Assembly (NCBI RefSeq): GCF_000275845.1
Contig: NW_006766925.1
Coordinates: 223,205-236,665 of the forward strand
DNA from: Dichomitus squalens LYAD-421 SS1
Lineage: Eukaryota; Basidiomycota; Agaricomycetes; Polyporales; Polyporaceae
DNA: 13,461 bases
Reading direction: 5' to 3'
Shown here: positions 8,747 to 13,461 of the stretch, piece by piece
How positions within the stretch are numbered: the first letter of the stretch is position 1
Layout: every line of letters starts with the position of its first letter
The notes under the pieces: model-generated
The model's input: only the letters and a program-made list of their open reading frames with translations
Database searches by the model: none
Told to the model about the DNA's origin: nothing
Made by a program: the position numbers and the translations under genes

Positions 8747-10465
8747 ATGACCCGCCGTCTGAGGACGCTGTTCTCAACATCCATCATCGTTTCTACACAG
8801 GCCAGCACCACTCTCCCTCCCCGAGGACTCTCTTCGCCTTTGGCCGACATGTCGGCGTCTCAACCTCACCACATGGCCCGTTCAACAGAAATCCAAATCC
8901 CTCAGCTAGCTCTGTTACATCGTCTCAAGCCAGTCACGATATTACATCCTGGTTACAGCCCTGAACAGCAGTTCATCCTCCTCTCCCTTCCCGCCTACCC
9001 CCAGGTCACCACACCCACAGACGGGGCCACGCTGTATGGCGTCGCCTGCTGTCTTGTCATCGACGCCTGCCGCATTCTCACCAATTTTGCCGCCAACAAT
9101 CAGGGAGACTATCTCGCGTATGACCTCGAAGGCAACCTCCGTGTCCCGGCAGCCGACGACACCTTTCTGGAATCGGGCGAGTACTTCTACCACCTCGGCC
9201 CAATGCACCCCGCCCAGTATCCCATTGTCGCCAAATTCAACGCATTCATATTCCCCATTGCCCTTCCAGCTCATTGGTCTCGACACATGGACGATCAGGA
9301 GGACCTCGACTTATGGGCGAATGTGACAGAATCGGTGATGTCCGACAAAGTGAAATCAGACGATGGATGCTGCATAGTCACCAAACACTACAATGGTACG
9401 CCCATTCACCCCCAATGAGAGTAACTCTTCAACCACCATGGCAGCTTGCGACAACGCTCATCTGGTGCCCAAGGAACAACAAGCCTGGTTTCTCGCCAAT
9501 GCCATGGGCCGATACAACAGGAGCCGGATGACGGGCTCTGTCGACGACGTTGCCAACGGTGTCACTCTGCGCTCTGATGTGCACCGTTTGCTCGACTTGC
9601 ACGCCTTTGTCTTCTATCCCATAGGCGACCGCAAGTTCGTAACATACATTGTGCAACGGAATATCCATGACTATGCGGAGCTGTTGCATGGGAGAACGGT
9701 GACGGTCCCTTTGCGCGTATCTCACGAGTTCCTTTACGCCCGCTTCGCATATAACATCATCAAGCTCTTTCCAAAGACGTTGCCCGCGTATATTAAGCGT
9801 TTCCAATCCAAGGAGACACTTAGGCAGGAACAAGAGGCGCTACGAGAATCGAAGCAATCGAAGATGTCGTCGACGAAGACAGCTCGGTCTGCTCTCAGCT
9901 CAATTTCGGAGGATCAAGACACAAGTACGTACTTGGATATTGTTCTCGCATATGCGCCGCTGACGCGTCCTCCTACTTCAAGCCATGTCTGAGGCCTCTG
10001 AACCCGTAGGGAAAGATGAAGGTGACACGCGTGAGTAAACCGTGACTGTATGCAGTGGATCAGATACTGATTGCGTTTCATCTTCCGCGACCGATAGAAG
10101 TATTGGCTTCCGAATATCAGGTCACGGAGGATGGTGACCGGGGCATTGCCCCTGGTGACGACCGATACAAGACAAAATATGCTTTATGGTTTCCGAGATT
10201 GGGTGCGTCACCCTTCTGCCGGCTGCGGAGACGCCTACCCTTCTAGCGCAATAGACATTGATTCATTCACATAGCGGAACTCCCAGAGGTCGACAATCCC
10301 CCGGAGTCGCTCAGGACGACATACCACCCAGAGACACCCAAGATGCTACGGCTAAGGTCTGAGTACATCAAGAAGCATCCGCAGGTGTGGCAGACGTCGA
10401 CGACCCCGGCTGGAGCGACTCGGCCGGACGTGGAGAGCTTAGTTGCGAGGTCTTTGGTCCGATGA
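8747..10465 (+). CDS. HNH-nuclease-domain protein, five exons
   Basis: Exons 8747-9395, 9445-9924, 9983-10030, 10098-10202 and 10275-10465 join in phase to 490 residues. The introns (49, 58, 67 and 72 bases) have GTACGC, GTACGT, GTGAGT and GTGCGT donors. An HNH_2-like core spans about 205-285: CCIVTKHYN (208-216) continues across intron 1 to ACDNAHLVPKEQQAWFLANA (217-236), then DDVANGVTLRSDVHRLLDLH (250-269). His222, Asn254 and His263 would be the HNH triad. A conserved N-terminal part precedes it (ILHPGYSPEQQFILLSLPAY). The C-terminal 170 residues are Lys/Ser/Glu-rich, probably flexible. Such proteins form large families in Agaricomycete genomes; their role is unknown to me, and nuclease activity is inferred only from the motif. 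The start could be ATG 8747, 8849 or 8873; the later two fit better if the TATA-like site at 8721 is used. If intron 2 is kept, a stop follows at 9990-9992. Confidence 0.8.
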
Positions 10466-10804
10466 ACAATGATGTTTCCGCTGTTGATGATGGGTACCAG
10501 GTGTGTACGTGGGGTTAGCAGGGATGATGCTGGAGAGGCACTGTAGGTCGGATCCGGCACAGTACTGAGTCAGAGAAGGGACAACAGCACGACAGGAAAC
10601 AACGTGTCCCCGATTTGAGTTTCCTGCGCAGCAGCGGGATCCAGTAATCACATGTGTTCCTTGCTATCATTAGAGGTGGTCAGAGTGCCCGATTACAGGG
10701 CGATTATGTGATGATTATGAGATGCGATTGTGAACACGATTCTGTTGAACCCAGGAGGGCGACGGCCTACCCCACAGGTGGCAACTATGAGGGACAGCTG
10801 TTTT

Positions 10805-10822
10805 GGACAATGATTATTGTCC
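10805..10822. repeat. Short perfect palindrome with GATT loop
   Basis: GGACAAT, GATT, ATTGTCC: seven paired bases on each side of a 4-base centre. The same octamer ATGATTAT sits at the centre of the larger hairpin at 11170-11258 and at 10711-10718. Confidence 0.85.
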
Positions 10823-11169
10823 AGGGTCTATGACAGTGTAACTCGTGCCACCCCCTCGCCGCTTTACATCTGCTTTGTCTCTAGTAGTATATAGGTTAAG
10901 GGATCGCAGCCCAGGATCCTCGTCCCCTCGCCCTTCGGGAGCTCGCGCTCCTCGAGCTTTCGTTTTTGCACCCGCCCTTCCGCTGCCTCATTTTTGGTTT
11001 CCCTTAGCTACGTCTCATGTATCAGGTACATTCGCCTTCCGCCGAATTGAGCTCGGCCCACTGGTCGCGCGAGAGAGCGGTGGCGACACGGACTTGGTGG
11101 TCCCGCGCAGCTTTCGTAGCGCGCGCCCAATACCATCGTTTTCCGTCCTGCCCGAGTATAGCGTGCTGT

Positions 11170-11258
11170 TAAGGTTGGCCCAACGAAGATTCGACCCCAT
11201 CACATGATTATGTGACAGGCGTGACGGGAGGTGTCGAATCTTCGTTGGGCCAACCTTA
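11170..11258. repeat. 26-bp perfect inverted repeat with 37-base loop
   Basis: The arms 11170-11195 and 11233-11258 are exact reverse complements, starting TAAGGTTGGCCC and ending GGGCCAACCTTA. The loop (11196-11232) holds a second, 6-bp hairpin, TCACAT-GATT-ATGTGA (11200-11215). An RNA or single DNA strand from here would fold into one long stem. It could be a foldback or MITE relic, or a small-RNA precursor. No flanking target-site duplication is evident. Confidence 0.9.
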
Positions 11259-11369
11259 GGACTGTGCCGCCGGAGCTCCGGAGTTCCGGGGTTAGGAGTC
11301 GGAGCCGGGCGGACACGGGGTGAGGACTTCGGCGAAGCTATTAGCAACGCCCTGAGGATCCCGACGGTG

Positions 11370-11440
11370 TCCTCGATTTCGGAGTCGGAGGTCGGACGGA
11401 GGACGGGCGGAGATCAGACGGAGGTCGTCGGAGTCCGGTA
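11370..11440 (+). repeat. Degenerate GGA/CGGA purine-rich tract
   Basis: Irregular repetition of CGGAG, CGGACGGAG and GGTCGG words over about 70 bases, with related words (CCGGAG, GGAGTCGGAGCC) already present at 11268-11310. There is no constant period; it is best called low-complexity sequence. Confidence 0.6.
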
Positions 11441-11599
11441 CGTAGATTCGGCCGTTGAGCCGGAGGAACCCTTCTTCATCCTTGGACCAACGGGGGTTGC
11501 ATCAGCAAAAGAGCAAAAATGTCCCTGTAGATTACCCTCCCACGCCTAGACACGCAAGCTCAGAAATATAGGGCGTGGTTCGAGTACTATTCCGGTGGA

Positions 11600-11830
11600 C
11601 CTGTCACGTTTCCGTAGGAAGGCAATGTCAGTGGCCTCCCCCGATGCGCAGGCAATGGTCGGGAATGCCAGGCAACACGACCGAGATGTCGTGGGTATTG
11701 CATGGTGTTCCCAACGATTGCGTTGCCCCGCAATACCGGCGATTGAGCGCCATAGAATTCGGGATTGCCCAAGATTGTCGGGATTGCGAGACAGGGCAAA
11801 TGCCAAAAGACGGTGTGATGTAAGGCAACA
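11600..11830. repeat. Field of degenerate GGCAAT / CGGGATTGC words
   Basis: Related words recur without a fixed spacing: GGCAATG (11621), GGCAATGG (11650), CGGGAATGCC (about 11660), GATTGCG (about 11717), TCGGGATTGCCC (about 11759) and TCGGGATTGCG (about 11779). An 8-base inverted pair GGTATTGC / GCAATACC flanks about 11694-11737. It may be a decayed minisatellite or element end. No product is supported. Confidence 0.4.
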
Positions 11831-12060
11831 AAGTAAGGAGTTTGCCAGACAATCCAGGTGTTCCCTCGGATTGCTGATATTGAACGCTCAGAGGGGTAAT
11901 GGCAGGATAACCTGTATCACATGCAATGTAAAGGATTTGTTTGGCATTTAATGCCTGTGGGCAGACAAGGGAGGACGCGGGGAGAGGATTATATTGCAGA
12001 TCAAGACGGGAATACAGGACAGCATACACATACACGACAAGAGGAAACGACGCAATAACA

Positions 12061-12276
12061 GAGGTCAAGAGGTCCGCCCGCGAGGACACAAGTGTGCACG
12101 AAATCCGCTACGACGACATCGGTGGTTGCCGCAAGCAAGGAGTCCTGAACAAGATCGGCCATGACGACATCGGTGGTTGCCGCAAGCAAGTAGTCCTGAA
12201 CAAGATCAGCTACGACGACATCGGTGGTTGCCGCAAGCAAGGAGCCCAGATCAGAGAGTCTGTCGAGGTCGCCCTA
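12061..12276 (+). pseudogene. Cdc48/p97 AAA+ ATPase fragment with internal triplication
   Basis: The frame reads EVKRSAREDTSVHEI, then three units built on YDDIGGCRKQ, then GAQIRESVEVAL. This matches the linker between the N domain and D1 of Cdc48/p97, where the family has KRED..., LNEVGYDDIGGCRKQ and AQIRE.VELPL. Only about 35 residues of the 800-residue protein are represented; there is no Walker A or B motif and no N domain. After residue L the frame runs into unrelated sequence and stops at 12313-12315. The frame is open back to 11941 but has no in-frame ATG, so it is either an isolated exon, a captured gene piece or a pseudogene. Cdc48 identity of the fragment is firm; expression is unknown. 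Confidence 0.75.
12103..12249 (+). repeat. 51-bp tandem repeat, nearly three units (17 codons each)
   Basis: Units start at 12103, 12154 and 12205, each with ATC. A 28-base core from GACGACATCGG to CAAGCAAG is identical in all three. Units 1 and 2 differ at four positions; the third diverges after GGAG, where the normal Cdc48 continuation (AQIRE) begins. All altered codons are non-synonymous and lie outside the core. The period is an exact multiple of three, so the frame is kept. Confidence 0.95.
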
Positions 12277-12311
12277 GACGTCAAGAAAGAGCAATGGCGA
12301 GATAAGCGTCA

Positions 12312-12969
12312 CTAAACGACGGCTTCGGTGTAGAGCCCAGACAACTCTTGAGAGGATGGCGGTGTACCTCCAGCGATATCCACGAAGTCGGAAGTGGGGT
12401 CAACAATCTGCGCGGAGGATGAACGAGACCGTGCGTCCTCGGCATGTTGGGGCGATGAGTTAGGAGCGCTGCTCTCGCGCTGCGCACAACGTGCCTTGAG
12501 TTGAGCCGTCCGGGCCTTGAGTACCTGTGCGCGAACATTATCTTCCTCATCGCAGTCTTCTTGGTAGATATCGGCGTCAGGATCCTGCTGGTCCGGAGCA
12601 CCAGCTTCGCTTCCGAACACCTTCCTGTATAGGCCGAGTTAGCATATACGTTGTGTACGTATGTCAAGGGAGAACCCTGAGTCGGAACATGAGCAGATGT
12701 GGGCTTGGCATTTGGCAGTGACCAATCAGGTTCTCCGAAGGCGGAAGCCAGAAACGGGGAACACATCAATCAGAGTGGGGTCTAGTACATAGCACTTACT
12801 CGTTAAAAAACGTGAAGATGTTCCATTCCAATTCGTCTTCTGATTGCTCGAGGTAGCCGTCCTCCATGTCTTCCGTCCACGCCTCGTACTCGACTGTGAG
12901 GAGCTGGTGGAGAGCGGTGTGAAAGCGGTGACCAGACCGCTGCCTGTCATCGCCGCACCACCGTTCATC
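12312..12969 (-). CDS. Hypothetical acidic protein, partial, two exons visible
   Basis: I do not recognise this gene. On the minus strand, exon 12969-12800 (5' end unresolved) joins exon 12624-12312 across a 175-base intron with a GTAAGT donor, a GCTAACTCGG branch site and a TATACAG acceptor. The join restores phase: EDELEWNIFTFFNE continues as KVFGSEAGAPDQQDPDADIY. The first exon reads DERWWCGDDRQRSGHRFHTA then LLTVEYEAWTEDMEDGYLEQ. The second is acidic, then Lys/Arg- and Ser-rich, ending in TEAVV. In the coding frame a TAA stands just before GAT at 12969, so an upstream exon is needed or the gene is truncated. Its stop overlaps, tail to tail, the stop of the Cdc48-like frame. It may be part of an unknown mobile element or a decaying family gene. 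Confidence 0.42.
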
Positions 12970-13080
12970 TTAGGGTTATGGGATATCGTCTGGTGGGCCG
13001 ACCCTAGGGCAAAATAAACCCTAGGATGCAGGGGTTAAACCCTAGGGAACCCCTAACCCCAGGGGGGGCCCTAACCCCAG
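12970..13080. repeat. Degenerate telomere-like CCCTAA / CCCTAGGG stretch
   Basis: TTAGGGTTATGGG at 12970, CCCTAGGG at 13002-13009, CCCTAGG at 13019-13025, CCCTAGGG at 13040-13047, CCCTAACCCC at 13051-13060 and again at 13069-13078. Many filamentous fungi use TTAGGG telomeres, but there is no true tandem array; spacing is irregular and both orientations mix. It may be an internal or subtelomeric relic, or chance low complexity. Confidence 0.5.
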
Positions 13081-13284
13081 TGGATACCTAATCAGGAAGG
13101 TGGTCTAGGGTAACACACGTGACTGATTAGCGCCCATGATCCCAGGGCACACAGTAGAGGACACTGCGCGCACATACGAGAGGAGAGGATACACACTAGC
13201 ATATACTTGTGGTACTGGGAGAGAGACACACGGTAAATATGACTCGGGCACAGACATGTTTGAGAGCACTACATGGTTGTGATT

Positions 13285-13445
13285 GTCCGTCCCAGACGGA
13301 CACCACGCAGACGTGACCTAAGGCGCCTGTCCGTCCCAGACGGACACCACGCAGACGTGCCCTAAGGCGCCTGTCCGTCCCAGACGGACAACACGCAGAC
13401 ATGCCCCACGACGTCTNTCCGTCCCAGACGCACACCGCGCACATT
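13285..13445 (+). repeat. 44-bp tandem array, nearly four units, palindrome-rich
   Basis: Units start at 13285, 13329, 13373 and 13417, an exact 44-base period. Each intact unit opens with GTCCGTC-CCA-GACGGAC (7-bp arms) and closes with the palindrome AGGCGCCT; the third unit has lost the second palindrome, and the fourth is diverged and carries the N at 13417. There are no unique spacers, so this is a minisatellite and not a CRISPR array. It reaches almost to the window edge. Confidence 0.92.
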
Positions 13446-13461
13446 ACGCCATCGCAACGGG

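Larger units (their letters stand above)
10466..11940. other. Repeat-rich, gene-poor stretch
   Basis: Nearly 1.5 kb with no gene I can support. It holds a 7+4+7 palindrome (10805-10822), a TATA-like TAGTATATAGG (10885-10895), a long perfect inverted repeat (11170-11258), a purine-rich GGA/CGGA tract (about 11370-11440) and a field of degenerate GGCAAT/GGGATTGC words (about 11600-11830). Open frames such as 10845-11207 and 11367-11549 are unsupported. The mix suggests decayed mobile DNA, but I could not find matching element ends or a target-site duplication. Confidence 0.5.

Noticed and set aside
10845..11207. Plus-strand frame rich in Pro, Arg and Ser
   Set aside because: It has no ATG start, contains the TATA-like site and runs into the inverted repeat; it looks like GC-rich non-coding sequence.
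10837..11260. Solo LTR starting TGTAAC with an internal TATATAGG
   Set aside because: The start and the TATA-like site fit, but I found no matching 3' end, no second copy and no target-site duplication in the window.
12001..12240. Minus-strand repetitive frame (LAATTDVVVADLVQD-like units)
   Set aside because: It is the antisense shadow of the plus-strand Cdc48-like repeat, whose translation matches a known family.
13196..13444. Minus-strand Cys/Trp/Gly-rich frame at the right edge
   Set aside because: It is a translation of the 44-bp tandem array and includes the N; the apparent protein repeat only mirrors the DNA repeat.
13285..13461. CRISPR-like array
   Set aside because: The whole 44-base unit repeats, with no unique spacers, no cas genes and clearly fungal surroundings.

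Overview
This window looks like nuclear DNA of a filamentous basidiomycete, probably an Agaricomycete. The reasons are many short introns (mostly 49-75 bases) with GTRNGT-type donors and CTGAC/CTAAC-like branch sites, moderately high GC, and the gene content: a Cbp3 chaperone, a CAP59/CMT1-type (GT69) glycosyltransferase, a fungal succinate-semialdehyde dehydrogenase and an HNH protein of a type I know mainly from Agaricomycetes. The species cannot be named from the sequence.

Left part (1-5300). An unrecognised three-exon gene on the minus strand (449-1213, tentative) is divergent from CBP3 (1448-2959, two exons, one unusually long 345-base intron). CBP3 is followed on the same strand by an intronless GT69 mannosyltransferase-like membrane protein (3313-4944).

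Middle part (5400-10470). A finely split succinate-semialdehyde dehydrogenase gene (5405-7744) can be rebuilt as 15 exons giving 490 residues. Two exons are only 7 bases long. About 1 kb without a convincing gene follows, then a five-exon HNH-nuclease-like gene (8747-10465).

Right part (10470-13461). This part is gene-poor and repeat-rich. It holds small palindromes, a 26-bp perfect inverted repeat around a 37-base loop (11170-11258), a GGA-rich tract, and a degenerate GGCAAT/CGGGATTGC-type repeat field. It also holds a piece of the AAA+ ATPase Cdc48/p97 in which a 17-codon block is present three times in tandem (12061-12276). Tail to tail with that lies a minus-strand coding segment of unknown function (12312-12969). 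Beyond it are telomere-like CCCTAA/CCCTAGGG stretches and, at the edge, a 44-bp tandem array with two palindromes per unit (13285 onward) that contains the only N.

The genes do not form a pathway. Cbp3 (complex III biogenesis) and the semialdehyde dehydrogenase (GABA shunt) are general metabolism, and GT69 belongs to the secretory or cell-surface glycan machinery. The right third looks like accessory, rearranged DNA. No single new system is evident; the tandem Cdc48 fragment, the microexons and the structured repeats are the most unusual items. All exon models were made by eye from splice signals, phase and family motifs, without transcripts or database searches.
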